Assembly: GCA_030431255.1 (NCBI GenBank)
Contig: JAUIJL010000004.1
Location: forward strand, 248,001 to 312,000
Origin: Thermoanaerobaculia bacterium
Lineage (GTDB): Bacteria > Acidobacteriota > Thermoanaerobaculia > Multivoradales > J023
Reading direction: 5' to 3'
Length of the DNA: 64,000 nucleotides
The translations under genes were made by a program, and so were the position numbers. A model generated the notes under the pieces. It was not told the origin of the DNA and ran no database searches. It was given only the letters and a program-made list of their open reading frames with translations. Positions 36,175-45,242 of the stretch are shown in pieces. Numbering within the stretch: position 1 is the first letter of the stretch; every line of letters starts with the position of its first letter.

Positions 36175-36567
36175 TTACCGTTTGCTGAACTGGTAACGGG
36201 CACGCGCACCCTTCATGCCATATTTCTTGCGTTCCTTCTTACGAGGATCGCGAGTGACGAGACCGGCTGCCTTGAGCTTGGGGCGAAGCTCACTGTTGTA
36301 TTCCATCAGCGCGCGGGTAATACCGTGACGGATGGCACCGGCTTGACCAGAGTTGCCGCCGCCCGTGACCGTCACCGTGATGTTGAATCGCTCGGTGGTT
36401 TCGGTCAGGGCCAGGGGCTGCTTGACAATCATTTTCAGAACTTCGTTGGCGAAGAAGTCGTCCAAAGACCGTTTGTTGACGGTGACCTCTCCTGACCCAG
36501 GCCGCAAGTAGACCCGCGCGGTGGCGGTCTTGCGGCGGCCTGTGCCGTAATACTGAACTTCGCTCAA
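36175..36567 (-). CDS. rpsI: 30S ribosomal protein S9
   Basis: S9 is a 30S head protein whose C-terminal tail reaches the P-site tRNA. The 130-residue product has [25 protein letters not shown] and the basic end [16 protein letters not shown], closing in the universal KR. It lies 53 bases after rplM. Confidence 0.97.
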   Translation of the reverse strand: MSEVQYYGTGRRKTATARVYLRPGSGEVTVNKRSLDDFFANEVLKMIVKQPLALTETTERFNITVTVTGGGNSGQAGAIRHGITRALMEYNSELRPKLKAAGLVTRDPRKKERKKYGMKGARARYQFSKR

Positions 36568-36620
36568 AACATTCTCCTCGCTGGGCTGAATCTCGCCGGC
36601 TCACGCCGTGGTCAATCGGC

Positions 36621-37067
36621 TCAAAGCTGGGCCGGGGACATATCCAACGATTGGGGTTGCTGCGAATGGTGCGGGTGATCTGGGCCGGCGTACACTTTCA
36701 GCTTGCGATGGAGGGCGCGGCCGAGGCGGTTCTTGGGCAACATACCCCGGACCGCCAGCTCAACCAAGCGCTCCGGATGCTTTTCACGAACCTCGCGGGC
36801 CGTCAGCTCTTTCATGCTGCCAGGACGTCCGGAGTGGCGTCGGTAGATCTTCTGATCTTCCTTATTACCGGAAAGCAGCACTTTCTCCGCGTTGACCACC
36901 ACGACGAAATCGCCGGTGTCCGCGTGCGGGGTGTACATCGTCTTGTGCTTGCCGCGCAGGGTACTAGCGACCACCGAGGCAAGTCGGCCCAGACGCAATC
37001 CAGTGGCGTCAACCACATACCATTGCCGATCAATATCGGCGCTCTTCGGGCTATAAGTCTTGTTCAT
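36621..37067 (-). CDS. rplM: 50S ribosomal protein L13
   Basis: L13 is an early-assembly 50S protein. The 148-residue product starts [23 protein letters not shown] and has the conserved [28 protein letters not shown] and [10 protein letters not shown] segments. The upstream in-frame ATG at 37196 lies beyond the likely transcription start and was rejected. A slightly extended C-terminal tail follows. Confidence 0.96.
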   Translation of the reverse strand: MNKTYSPKSADIDRQWYVVDATGLRLGRLASVVASTLRGKHKTMYTPHADTGDFVVVVNAEKVLLSGNKEDQKIYRRHSGRPGSMKELTAREVREKHPERLVELAVRGMLPKNRLGRALHRKLKVYAGPDHPHHSQQPQSLDMSPAQL

Positions 37068-37157
37068 CGTCCGAGTTTCCGTCTGGGATCTTGAGGCGCG
37101 GTCGGCTTGGATGGCCGAACACAGAAGCACGAATCTTCGCGCTGCGAAGGGCGGCCG

Positions 37158-37186
37158 ATAATACGAACCGTCACTGGCGATGTCAA
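37158..37186 (-). promoter_or_regulatory. Near-consensus sigma-70 promoter of rplM
   Basis: On the minus strand TTGACA (37181-37186) and TATTAT (37158-37163) are 17 bases apart, with perfect -35 and five-of-six -10 agreement. The start would fall about 80 bases before the rplM ATG. Confidence 0.8.
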
Positions 37187-37320
37187 GGGCTCGCACTAAG
37201 ATCGTGAAGTTTCTCTGCCGGGTGCCGGGGGAATCTCCCGTCGAACGGCGAAGCGTTCACGGGATATGCTCGGGGCCGGCAGAGCATACACTAGGAGCGT
37301 CACTCGGAGGATTTTTTTTC

Positions 37321-38292
37321 GTGACCGCAGAGAACCCCGCACAAAACGCAGAGACCACCATGATCCTCGACGGCAAGGCCGTCGCCTCTCAAATCCATAG
37401 CGACCTCGCACGAGGCGTTCAGCAGTTGATCGCGGAAGGCGGCCGACAACCCAAGCTGGTAGCCGTTTTAGTGGGCGACAATCCGGCCTCCGCCGCCTAC
37501 GTAGGCAGCAAAGCGCGCACTTGCGCCAAGGTCGGCATGGCCGGAGAGACCCTGCGCCTGAGCTCCGACCTGACCCAGGAGTCCCTAGAATCCGAGATCC
37601 GTCGTTTGAACGGCGACCCCGAGGTGGACGGAATTTTGGTCCAGCTGCCGTTGCCGAAACACATCGACGAGCGCCGAATCCTCGAGCTGGTAGCTCCGGA
37701 AAAGGACGTCGATGGATTTCATCCGGTCAATGTCGGCAGGCTCTGGACCGGAGAAGATTGCCTGGCCCCGGCAACCCCCTCAGGCATTGTGGAAATGCTA
37801 CGCCGATGCGACATCCCCATGGCGGGGCGTCACGCGGTGATCGTCGGCCGTTCAAATATCGTCGGCAAGCCCATGGCGGGCCTGCTCTTGCGCGAGAGCT
37901 GCACGGTGACGATTTGTCATTCCCGCACTCGCGACTTGCCGGCCGTCTGCCGAAACGCCGACATCTTGGTGGCGGCCGTGGGCCGTACCGCCATGGTCGA
38001 TGCGAGCTACGTCGCCGAAGGGGCCGTGGTGATCGACGTCGGCATGAATCGGGTCGACGATCAAGACACGGTCCAACGCCTCTATCCGGACCACGAAAAG
38101 AGAGCGGCCCTTTTCGCTAAGAAGGGTTACATCCTGACCGGTGACGTGGACTACCACCGGGTTTTCGACCGAGCATCGGCGATCACGCCGGTCCCCGGCG
38201 GTGTCGGCCCGTTGACCGTCGCCATGGTGGTGGCCAACACCTTGCGCGCCTCCCTGCGAAATCAGAGCCGAGACATCGAGATCGACCTATGA
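37321..38292 (+). CDS. folD: Methylenetetrahydrofolate dehydrogenase / cyclohydrolase
   Basis: FolD interconverts methylene-, methenyl- and formyl-tetrahydrofolate using NADP. I favour the GTG at 37321, which has CGGAGG 10 bases upstream; ATG 37360 also fits the family and would give MILDGKAVASQI. The core has VGDNPASAAYV with the catalytic lysine nearby in YVGSKARTC, DGILVQLPLP, VVGRSNIVGKP and TPVPGGVGPLTVAMV. The stop overlaps the coaE ATG. Confidence 0.93.
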   Translation: MTAENPAQNAETTMILDGKAVASQIHSDLARGVQQLIAEGGRQPKLVAVLVGDNPASAAYVGSKARTCAKVGMAGETLRLSSDLTQESLESEIRRLNGDPEVDGILVQLPLPKHIDERRILELVAPEKDVDGFHPVNVGRLWTGEDCLAPATPSGIVEMLRRCDIPMAGRHAVIVGRSNIVGKPMAGLLLRESCTVTICHSRTRDLPAVCRNADILVAAVGRTAMVDASYVAEGAVVIDVGMNRVDDQDTVQRLYPDHEKRAALFAKKGYILTGDVDYHRVFDRASAITPVPGGVGPLTVAMVVANTLRASLRNQSRDIEIDL

Positions 38293-38879
38293 GCCGATTT
38301 CTGGTCGGCATTACCGGCGGCATGGCCGGGGGCAAGTCGACGGTCGTCCGCATGCTCGCCGAGGCCGGCTTCCATGTGATCGACGCCGATCGCGTGGTCG
38401 CCGACCTCTATGCCCCGGGTGGAGCAGGGGCCCAAGCGCTGAAATCGCTCTTAGGCCCGGACGTTCTCGATTCAACCGGCGCCGTGGACAAGCCCAAAGT
38501 CGCGGCCGCGATCTTTCCCGACCCGGACAAACGCCGCGCGGTCGAGGCCGCGATACACCCGCTCGTGCATCAACGTTTTCGAGAGATCGCCGAATCCCTC
38601 GAGGACGTGATCGTCTATGAAGCGACGCTCTTAGTGGAGTCGGGCCACGCACAGGGCTTCGACCTGACACTTTCGGTGGAAGCCGACGAGGCGTCTCGTC
38701 TGAAGCGGGCAATTGCTCGGGGGATGTCCGAATCCGACGCTCGATCGAGATTGGCAGCACAAGGTGACGGAGAGGCGCGCCGGCAGGGTGTGGACCGAAT
38801 TCTGAGGAATGACGGTACGCTAGAAGAGCTTCGGGCCGAGGTCGATCATCTGATCTTGGAGCTCAAATCGAAGGCCTGA
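38289..38879 (+). CDS. coaE: Dephospho-CoA kinase
   Basis: CoaE phosphorylates dephospho-CoA in the last step of CoA synthesis. The 196-residue product has the P-loop GITGGMAGGKST near residues 8-19, the VIDADRVVADLY substrate segment, and the HPLVHQRF region. The ATGA overlap with folD implies co-translation. No terminator is visible after the stop. Confidence 0.93.
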   Translation: MSRFLVGITGGMAGGKSTVVRMLAEAGFHVIDADRVVADLYAPGGAGAQALKSLLGPDVLDSTGAVDKPKVAAAIFPDPDKRRAVEAAIHPLVHQRFREIAESLEDVIVYEATLLVESGHAQGFDLTLSVEADEASRLKRAIARGMSESDARSRLAAQGDGEARRQGVDRILRNDGTLEELRAEVDHLILELKSKA

Positions 38880-38916
38880 TCCGAGCGGAGATCGCGTCGC
38901 GGAGACTTCACGTCGC

Positions 38917-38955
38917 AGAGATCACACGTGTAGAGATCACACGTGTAGAGATCAC
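38917..38955. repeat. Short tandem repeat downstream of coaE
   Basis: Two exact copies of a 15-base unit AGAGATCACACGTGT (38917-38931, 38932-38946) are followed by a partial third copy AGAGATCAC. Each unit has the palindrome ACACGTGT. The array fills the gap between the converging coaE and SurA-N-like genes and runs into the end of the latter. Confidence 0.8.
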
Positions 38956-39530
38956 TCTGTGACGCCGGCAGCGCTTTCACCGGGTTTCAGCTCGGGCAAG
39001 GGCGGCTCGGAAGAACGTTCCACGTCGGGACGACTCTCCAGCTCTTGGATGAAACTCTGCATGCGAAGCCGACGGCGCACTTCTATTGGATCCACAGCCT
39101 GACCATCGACCAACCCGGCCTCGGCGATGAAGGAGTCGACCTCCGCTTGGGCTACTTGATCCAGCTTTTGCTCCACCTCGAGGACCACGAGCTCCGTCGG
39201 AGTCACGCCACGTTCGGCGGCGGCCACCTCCACCATCAGCTCGCGGACCCTAACCTCGAGGGCGGCTTCCATCAATTGACGTCGCTGAGCTTCCAAGGCC
39301 TGGAGCTCGTCCGCAACGAGGCTGCGTACCTCGTCCTCGGTCACTGGAATGCCTCCCACTTCCGCGAGCACGCTTTCGGAACGTGGGGGTTTGGGGGGAG
39401 TCTCTTCCGCTACCAAGCTATCGGAGTCGCCCAGCAGAAACCAAATCACGGTTCCAATCGTTAGGCTGGCGACCAGCATGAAGGCTCGACGAATATTTTC
39501 CGTATGAGGGGGGACCGACCGATCGTGCAT
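38952..39530 (-). CDS. Membrane-anchored SurA-N-like protein without a PPIase domain
   Basis: The protein resembles the N-terminal chaperone part of SurA-type peptidyl-prolyl isomerases and of DsbA fusions, with VGGIPVTEDEVRSL near residue 58. It has one N-terminal membrane segment (AFMLVASLTIGTVIWFLLG) and a C-terminal helix LRMQSFIQELESRP. No parvulin domain follows. The ATG at 39530 is preferred because GGAGAGG is just upstream; 39542 is possible. A periplasmic chaperone or assembly role is inference. Confidence 0.7.
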   Translation of the reverse strand: MHDRSVPPHTENIRRAFMLVASLTIGTVIWFLLGDSDSLVAEETPPKPPRSESVLAEVGGIPVTEDEVRSLVADELQALEAQRRQLMEAALEVRVRELMVEVAAAERGVTPTELVVLEVEQKLDQVAQAEVDSFIAEAGLVDGQAVDPIEVRRRLRMQSFIQELESRPDVERSSEPPLPELKPGESAAGVTE

Positions 39531-39926
39531 GGACCTCTCCATTGTCAGTGATCGCAGCTCCTGGGCAGCTCCCCGACAGGAAGACGACGTGCCCTGCACG
39601 TGACTGCGAAGAAACCGGCAACTGACAACACGGGCTAAACAGAAAAAACACGGGCACGCTAAAGGTGACCGCACAGCGCTTTCATCTCGTTCTCGACCAG
39701 AGGCTTCTCAACCAAAGCTTTTGAGCCTGAGCTGAGATCTGGCGTCCGTGCCTGATTTCTATCGAATTCTCAGGAATCAGGCACGTCTTCGGCGACAGCG
39801 ATCCTTGGTGGAAGCTTCATGAGGTATGCAACATGTCGCGGAAGCCTCTGAGATTCTGCCCTAGATCGTGAGATTTCTCAAGTAGGAGCATGCTCAGAGA
39901 CCCTCCTCATCGTAATCACCACAAAC
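39531..39926. other. Gene-free interval between the SurA-N-like gene and holB
   Basis: This stretch of about 396 bases contains the inverted repeat at 39747-39785 and nothing coding that I can support. Longer open frames here are shadows. Confidence 0.5.
39747..39785. repeat. Inverted repeat with a GTGCCTGATT arm, REP-like
   Basis: CGTGCCTGATT (39747-39757) pairs perfectly with AATCAGGCACG (39775-39785) around 17 bases. The GTGCCTGA core is reminiscent of dispersed REP-like elements tied to REP-associated transposases, but only one copy is seen here, so that link is inference. It could also serve as a bidirectional RNA hairpin. Confidence 0.5.
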
Positions 39927-40790
39927 TCAAGACTGCGGCAGAGCCCCCAGACGCCGGCACACCAGACCTTCCAAGATTCGTGTGTGAGCAATACCCCGGC
40001 GTCGCATCGACGGAGCCTCCATGAGCTCTTCGGCCAACCTCAAAACCGCAGCCCGTTTCGCCGAATCCAAGGGTTTGTCGCGGGCATAGGCCACCAGAGC
40101 GGACGCTCCCGTCGCCCAAGGACGCCTGGCCCGAGGATCCTCCCAGCCTTTCGCCTGAGCCAACGCTTCGGCAGTGGTCAGCAAGTACAAGGCGGACCGG
40201 CTGGAGAAGAAGGCGTCCAATGATCCCGCCACAGCGGCCGTCACGGACTCCAGCTCCTTTCCCTCCAGCCGGCTGTGCCCACCCAGGAATACCGACAGGC
40301 TCCTGCTTCGGAGTGTGGTCAACAGGCTCAGCCTGGAGGCGGTCAGCAGGAGGAAGTGGCGAGGGGTGCGAGCGGGTGGCTCTTCCAGCAGCTTGAGCAA
40401 AGCGTCCGCGGCACCCCCACCCAAGGTATCCGCTTCCGCGACCACAAAGACTTGCCCCTTCGCCTCGAAGGGTGAAGACATCGCCGAACGGGCAAAGGCT
40501 TTGGTGGCGTCGACGGAGGTGGACGTCCGTAGATCCCGTTCCAGGACGTGAAGGTCCGGATGGAACCTTTCAGCACCCTTCTCCGGCCATAGGATTCGCC
40601 GACAATGGCGGCAAGCCGATGCGCTCTCGGGATCGCAGCCCTTCGGCTCCGATTCGTTCTCGCACAATAGGATCCGCGCCACCTCCAGCGCCGCCTCGCG
40701 ACGATCGGGCTCCCCACCGCCGTAGAGGATCGTCGACGGGTAGAGCCGACCCCGTCGGGCGATGTCCATGAGCTCCGAGATCCCTGTCAT
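39927..40790 (-). CDS. holB: DNA polymerase III delta' subunit-like protein
   Basis: This is a AAA-type clamp-loader subunit. The 287-residue product starts MTGISELMDIARRG at 40790, overlapping the tmk stop. It has a zinc module with four cysteines in LLCENESEPKGCDPESASACRHC, but the P-loop region reads LYGGGEPDRREAA and lacks the usual GKT, as in non-hydrolysing delta'. LLKLLEEPPART matches the SRC-region context of clamp loaders. A longer ATG at 40862 was rejected. Confidence 0.85.
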   Translation of the reverse strand: MTGISELMDIARRGRLYPSTILYGGGEPDRREAALEVARILLCENESEPKGCDPESASACRHCRRILWPEKGAERFHPDLHVLERDLRTSTSVDATKAFARSAMSSPFEAKGQVFVVAEADTLGGGAADALLKLLEEPPARTPRHFLLLTASRLSLLTTLRSRSLSVFLGGHSRLEGKELESVTAAVAGSLDAFFSSRSALYLLTTAEALAQAKGWEDPRARRPWATGASALVAYARDKPLDSAKRAAVLRLAEELMEAPSMRRRGIAHTRILEGLVCRRLGALPQS

Positions 40791-41449
40791 GGTCCCACGC
40801 TCCTGCCGCCGGATTCCGGGGTTGGAAAAAGCTCCCGCAAAATCCCCTCGACCTGAGCCCAAGTAGCGGTCGCCTCTCCGCTGGAATCGACCACCACAAA
40901 TCGTTCCGAGTCCTGCTCGGCGAGATGCAGAAACGCCCCCCGGACCCGGGTATAAAAGGCCAAACCTTCTACGTCCAAACGATCCGGTGGTCCTTTGCTT
41001 CGATCCTTCTTCTGCCCTCGTCCCTGGGCAATGTCCGGCGGTAGATCGAAAAGCAGGGTCTTGTCCGGCCGCCGGCCGCCGGTGGCCAACTGATCCAGCT
41101 TCAGGATCCAGTCCGCTCCCAAGGATCGACCGTGCCCTTGATAGGCCAAGGAAGAGTCCGTAAAACGGTCGCAGAAGACGTGGGATCCGGCGGCGAGGGC
41201 CGGCTCGATGCGCTCCAGCAAATGTTGACGACGGCTTGCGAACACCATCAACGCCTCTACCCGGCCGTCGATCTCACCCCATTTGGGGTCGAGAAAGACC
41301 TGCCGAATGGAATCGCCCAATGGGGTTCCACCGGGCTCTCTGGTGGTTTCGACCCTCTCACCCTGGGCCCGTAACCACTCGGCCGCACGTCGGAGGTGAG
41401 TGGATTTACCGCTGCCGTCGAGCCCCTCGAAGGTCAGAAATAACGCCAT
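40787..41449 (-). CDS. tmk: Thymidylate kinase
   Basis: Tmk makes dTDP from dTMP. The 220-residue product has P-loop EGLDGSGKST near residues 8-17, the TREPGGTPLG motif with the DR(Y/F) residue in VFCDRFTDSSLAYQG, and a LID region RGQKKDRSKGPPDR. The order tmk-holB is common. It lies 9 bases after the ATP-grasp gene. Confidence 0.95.
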   Translation of the reverse strand: MALFLTFEGLDGSGKSTHLRRAAEWLRAQGERVETTREPGGTPLGDSIRQVFLDPKWGEIDGRVEALMVFASRRQHLLERIEPALAAGSHVFCDRFTDSSLAYQGHGRSLGADWILKLDQLATGGRRPDKTLLFDLPPDIAQGRGQKKDRSKGPPDRLDVEGLAFYTRVRGAFLHLAEQDSERFVVVDSSGEATATWAQVEGILRELFPTPESGGRSVGP

Positions 41450-41458
41450 GGCTTCCGC

Positions 41459-42676
41459 TCAGCGAGCCCGTACCTGAACCTTCTCGCCGATGGTATTCAG
41501 GATGTGCCGCAGGCCGTCGTAGTCGGGGTGACGAACTCGGATCCAGGCGTTGGCCATATAACCGGCTTCCACAGGCTGGGTCGGCGCACCGACCGGCGGC
41601 AGATGGTGATCGATGATGTGGTCCGAGATCTGATCGAGCAGCTCGATCCCTTCGTAGGCGGCGATCCGACCATCGCGATCGGGCCGGAGGTTGATCAAGC
41701 CGGCGGAGTAGCGTCGGCTGGGCTGCTGGGACGGGCGCCCGTGCACGATCGCCATCGCCCACTCTTTATAAACGTCCATCTCGTTGCCCGCGCAATAGAG
41801 ATCCCAGGCGCCGACCCCTGGGGGACGGCAACCGATCTCGGAAAATTTGAGGCCCTTGGGACCGTAGAACCACTCCATGTGGGTTGCAGAAGTGCCGATG
41901 CCGAGAGCATCGATCACCTTCTTGCCCATTTCGCGAACCTCGTCGTACCCTTCCGCGGCCACTCGATTGGTGGCGATGAATTGGGGGGAGATCCAACGGG
42001 TCCGCATGGCTTCCAACACCCCGGGATAGTAGTGAGTGATGAAGTGGTGCATGATCTCACCGCCCACGCAAATGGTGTCGAAAAAGCCTTCGTGCCCCTC
42101 GATGAACTCTTCGACCGCCACGTTCGCACCGTCGGCCAATCGGCTTTCGACGATCGCATTTTCCAGCTCTTCGTCATTGCCGCACTTATAAGTTCCGGCG
42201 GCGCCTGCTCCGTCCCGGGGTTTGATGATCACCGGATAGCCCACGGACGCCACGAACTCGCGACAATCGTCGGCGGAATCCGTGCCAAGGGATTGAGCGC
42301 ACGGGATTCCGGCTTCCCGCAAGGCTTCTTTCATCGCCGGTTTGTCGCGGCAGAGATGAGAGGTACGGACGCTGGTGCCCGGAATGCCCCTCGCCTCACG
42401 AACTTCCGCCGCGGCCATGATGTGGGCTTCCACGGTGGCTTCCAATCGGTCGACCCAACCCAAAGATTGGACCTTCTTGACCGCTTCCATCATCGAAGGT
42501 TTGTGGACCACACTCGGCACTTGCTCATAGTGGGTCAGCCAGCCCTTGATCTCATCCGGTAGCGATTCCTTGGGGATCTCGCCGATACCGGTGACCGTCG
42601 CACCGGCGGCTTTCAATGCCCGTACGAATTGGCGCTGGTTGTATGGGAAACAGGGTTCCACGAAAATGACATGCAT
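41459..42676 (-). CDS. ATP-grasp enzyme of unknown substrate
   Basis: The 405-residue protein has a PreATP-grasp-like N-terminus (MHVIFVEPCFPYNQRQF), then the ATP-binding GYPVIIKPRDGAGAAGT at about residues 147-163, the VEEFIEGHEGF segment, and the acidic Mg-binding FSEIGCRPPG near residue 288. ATP-grasp enzymes join an acid and an amine or thiol using ATP. It is in line with tmk and holB but no metabolic partner is adjacent, so the substrate is not assigned. A hairpin with a T-run lies about 100 bases upstream. Confidence 0.85.
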   Translation of the reverse strand: MHVIFVEPCFPYNQRQFVRALKAAGATVTGIGEIPKESLPDEIKGWLTHYEQVPSVVHKPSMMEAVKKVQSLGWVDRLEATVEAHIMAAAEVREARGIPGTSVRTSHLCRDKPAMKEALREAGIPCAQSLGTDSADDCREFVASVGYPVIIKPRDGAGAAGTYKCGNDEELENAIVESRLADGANVAVEEFIEGHEGFFDTICVGGEIMHHFITHYYPGVLEAMRTRWISPQFIATNRVAAEGYDEVREMGKKVIDALGIGTSATHMEWFYGPKGLKFSEIGCRPPGVGAWDLYCAGNEMDVYKEWAMAIVHGRPSQQPSRRYSAGLINLRPDRDGRIAAYEGIELLDQISDHIIDHHLPPVGAPTQPVEAGYMANAWIRVRHPDYDGLRHILNTIGEKVQVRAR

Positions 42677-42776
42677 GGATTGGGTACCTCGGCAATGCAG
42701 GGTTGGCGGCTCGAACCAGGGGGTGTCATGGTTGCCGTACCCACAAATCTTAGCACCGTGAACAAGTGCCTAGAGG

Positions 42777-42815
42777 CAAGAAAAGGGACCAACATCTCCC
42801 TGCCCGGTGGTCCCT
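42777..42815 (-). promoter_or_regulatory. Terminator-like hairpin in the leader of the ATP-grasp gene
   Basis: On the minus strand AGGGACCA pairs with TGGTCCCT (perfect 8 bases, 16-base loop) and is followed by TTTTCTTG. It lies roughly 100 bases before the 42676 start. A short open frame MSSAGTTGQGDVGPFSCL spans it, preceded by GGAG three bases upstream. This looks like a transcription attenuator, which is inference. No T-box or riboswitch core was identified. Confidence 0.45.
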
Positions 42816-42961
42816 GCGCTCGACATCTACTCCGTCGACGCGAAACCCGGGACCTGCCCCGTTCGTATGAGGCCTGGGTGGCCACTCCTTCTCGCCCCAG
42901 CTTTGGGCCTCGCCGCCCCTCCATTTCAGGCCTCACAGCCTTTTCATTTCAGGAGAATTAG

Positions 42962-44953
42962 ATGCGTCCCAGATCCCTTATCCACTCGAACCTCGCCCCG
43001 ACCACGAGATGGCTCACGATTCTGCTCTTTGTATTGCTCGGACTCGGTTGTCAATCGGCCCCCGAGCAACCCCCGACCCCCGAGGCCGACGCGGTCGAGC
43101 GCCCGACCCGCCAATACGAAATCGGCGAGCTGCTCGACACCGTTTCTTACGGCGGCAGCTCTTTCTCACCGGACATGAGCAAGATTCTCGTGTCCAGCGA
43201 CCAATCGGGAATTTTCAACCTCTACTCGATTCCCATTGAAGGTGGAGAGCCGCAGGCCTTGACCACATCGACGGAGGAGTCCTTCTATTCTCGGGGTTAT
43301 TTCCCGAATGACGAACGGGTTCTCTTCTCCGCGGACTCCGGCGGCAACGAGCTCCACCACCTCTTTGTTCGCGAGATCGACGGCAGCACCAAGGACCTGA
43401 CCCCCGGCGAGGGTTTGCGGGCAAGCTTCTTCGGCTGGCATTTCGACGAGCAGACCTTCTTGGTCGGCACTAACGAGCGGGATCAACGTTTCATCGACGT
43501 CTACGAATACCAAACGGACACCTACGAGCGAGAGATGGTGTTCGAGAACGAAGGCGGCTATTTCTTCGCCGATCTTTCTCCGGATCGCCGATACGTTCTG
43601 CTTTCCAAAACCGTCACCAACGCCGATACGGACCTCTACCTACACGACCGTGAAAGCGGCGAAACCAAGCTCTTGACCGAGCAAGAAGGCGACGTCAGCT
43701 TCTCGGCCATGGGCTTCGATCCAGCCGGGGACTCCTTTTACTTCACCACGGATCTCGACAGCGAGTTTCGCTACCTGGTCAAACAAGATTTGCAGAGCGG
43801 CGAGTGGCAGACCCTGGTCAAAACCGATTGGGATGTGCTCTACGGCGGACCGTCGCGCAGCGGCAACTACTTGACCGCGGCGATCAACAACGACGCCCGC
43901 ACCGAGCTACGGCTCTATCGAACCGACGGTATGAAACCCCTGGACCTGCCCGAGCTGCCGAACGCCGAGATCAGCGGCCTCAGGTTGTCGAAAGACGAAA
44001 CCATGATGGCTTTCTATGCGTCTTCGAGCAAATCGCCTTCGGATCTCTACGTCCACCAAATCGCCGGTGACGGAGCGCCGCGCCGGCTGACCCGTTCGCT
44101 GGCCTCGTCCATCGACGAAAGCGACCTGGTCGAAGCCGAGGTAGTGCGATTCGAGTCCTTCGACGGCCTGGAAATCCCCGGCGTGCTCTACACTCCTCAT
44201 CAGGCCAAAAAAGAAGGTGCCAAGCTACCGGCATTGGTTTGGGTGCACGGTGGTCCCGGCGGTCAAAGCCGAGTCGGCTTCAGCGCGCTGATCCAATACC
44301 TGGCCAATCACGGCTATGTGGTCTACGCGATCAACAACCGCGGCAGCAGCGGTTACGGCAAGACCTTCTTCCATCTCGACGATCGAGACCACGGCAAAGG
44401 CGATCTACAAGACTGTATTTCCAGCAAGCAGATGCTGATCGATACGGGTTATGTCGATCCGGAACGCATCGGCATCATCGGCGGCAGCTACGGGGGTTTC
44501 ATGGTCCTCGCCGCTTTGACCTTCGCTCCCGAGGAATTCGACATCGGCATCAACATCTTCGGCGTCTCCAATTGGCTGCGCACCACGCAAAACATTCCGC
44601 CCTGGTGGGAAGCCCAGCGCAAGGCCTTGGAGAAAGAGCTCGGCCCCTTCGATGACGAGGACTACCTGAGGTCGATCTCTCCCCTCTTCCACGCCAAAAA
44701 CATCGTTCGACCGTTGATGGTGCTCCAAGGAGCCAACGATCCGCGGGTGCTGAAGGCCGAGTCCGACGACATCGTCGCCGCGGCCGAGGCGAACGGAGTG
44801 CCGGTGGAATATCTAGTATTCGAAGACGAAGGCCACGGCTTCGCCAAGAAGAAGAACCGCGAGAAAGGTTATGCCGCCATCCTAAGCTTCGCCGACCAAT
44901 ATCTCGCCGGCGACGGCGGAGCAGAGACCGCCGCCCCCGCGGCCGCGCAGTAA
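42962..44953 (+). CDS. Lipoprotein S9 family peptidase (prolyl-oligopeptidase/DPP type)
   Basis: This is an envelope serine peptidase. The 663-residue product starts at ATG 42962 with AGGAG 8 bases upstream. It has a signal sequence with lipobox LGLGC, giving a lipid-modified Cys30, a beta-propeller (about residues 50-390) and an alpha/beta-hydrolase domain with Ser509 in GGSYGG, Asp593 in GANDPR and His625 in DEGHGF. Dipeptide release from proline-containing peptides is the family activity. A terminator follows. Confidence 0.93.
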   Translation: MRPRSLIHSNLAPTTRWLTILLFVLLGLGCQSAPEQPPTPEADAVERPTRQYEIGELLDTVSYGGSSFSPDMSKILVSSDQSGIFNLYSIPIEGGEPQALTTSTEESFYSRGYFPNDERVLFSADSGGNELHHLFVREIDGSTKDLTPGEGLRASFFGWHFDEQTFLVGTNERDQRFIDVYEYQTDTYEREMVFENEGGYFFADLSPDRRYVLLSKTVTNADTDLYLHDRESGETKLLTEQEGDVSFSAMGFDPAGDSFYFTTDLDSEFRYLVKQDLQSGEWQTLVKTDWDVLYGGPSRSGNYLTAAINNDARTELRLYRTDGMKPLDLPELPNAEISGLRLSKDETMMAFYASSSKSPSDLYVHQIAGDGAPRRLTRSLASSIDESDLVEAEVVRFESFDGLEIPGVLYTPHQAKKEGAKLPALVWVHGGPGGQSRVGFSALIQYLANHGYVVYAINNRGSSGYGKTFFHLDDRDHGKGDLQDCISSKQMLIDTGYVDPERIGIIGGSYGGFMVLAALTFAPEEFDIGINIFGVSNWLRTTQNIPPWWEAQRKALEKELGPFDDEDYLRSISPLFHAKNIVRPLMVLQGANDPRVLKAESDDIVAAAEANGVPVEYLVFEDEGHGFAKKKNREKGYAAILSFADQYLAGDGGAETAAPAAAQ

Positions 44954-44957
44954 AGAG

Positions 44958-44984
44958 CGGCGCTCCGGCCACAACGGAGCGCCG
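44958..44984 (+). terminator. First hairpin after the S9 peptidase gene
   Basis: CGGCGCTCCG (44958-44967) pairs perfectly with CGGAGCGCCG (44975-44984) around a 7-base loop immediately after the stop. It lacks a T-run, and may protect the mRNA 3' end ahead of the true terminator. Confidence 0.5.
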
Positions 44985-45008
44985 AAGAGGGATCTTCGGA
45001 TCCAGCCG

Positions 45009-45036
45009 GCCCCCGCCCAGCGGGGGCGTTTCTTTT
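45009..45036 (+). terminator. Rho-independent terminator of the S9 peptidase gene
   Basis: GCCCCCG (45009-45015) pairs with CGGGGGC (45021-45027), followed by GTTTCTTTT. It should end transcription about 60 bases after the stop codon. Confidence 0.85.
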
Positions 45037-45242
45037 CGTAGCGGCGCGAGTCCCCTCAGCTGTCGGACAAATCAGCGCCCAGACACAAGCTCCCTCACAC
45101 AGGCCCCCTGACATACGTGGCAAACCGAGCCACCCCAGACAAATCCGCTCACTTGGTTTGGTAAGCTTCTGAGTCCGCAGACCACCTATAGAGATAGACA
45201 CTCCGTCGATCTCGGACGAGGTCGGAGAAGGATCGCCGCCGG

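Noticed and set aside
36162-36209. N-terminal extension of S2 to ATG 36209
   Set aside because: It would overlap the rpsI coding end and add residues not seen in S2.
37360-37362. ATG as folD start instead of GTG 37321
   Set aside because: It fits the family but has no ribosome binding site as good as the CGGAGG before GTG 37321; kept as the alternative.
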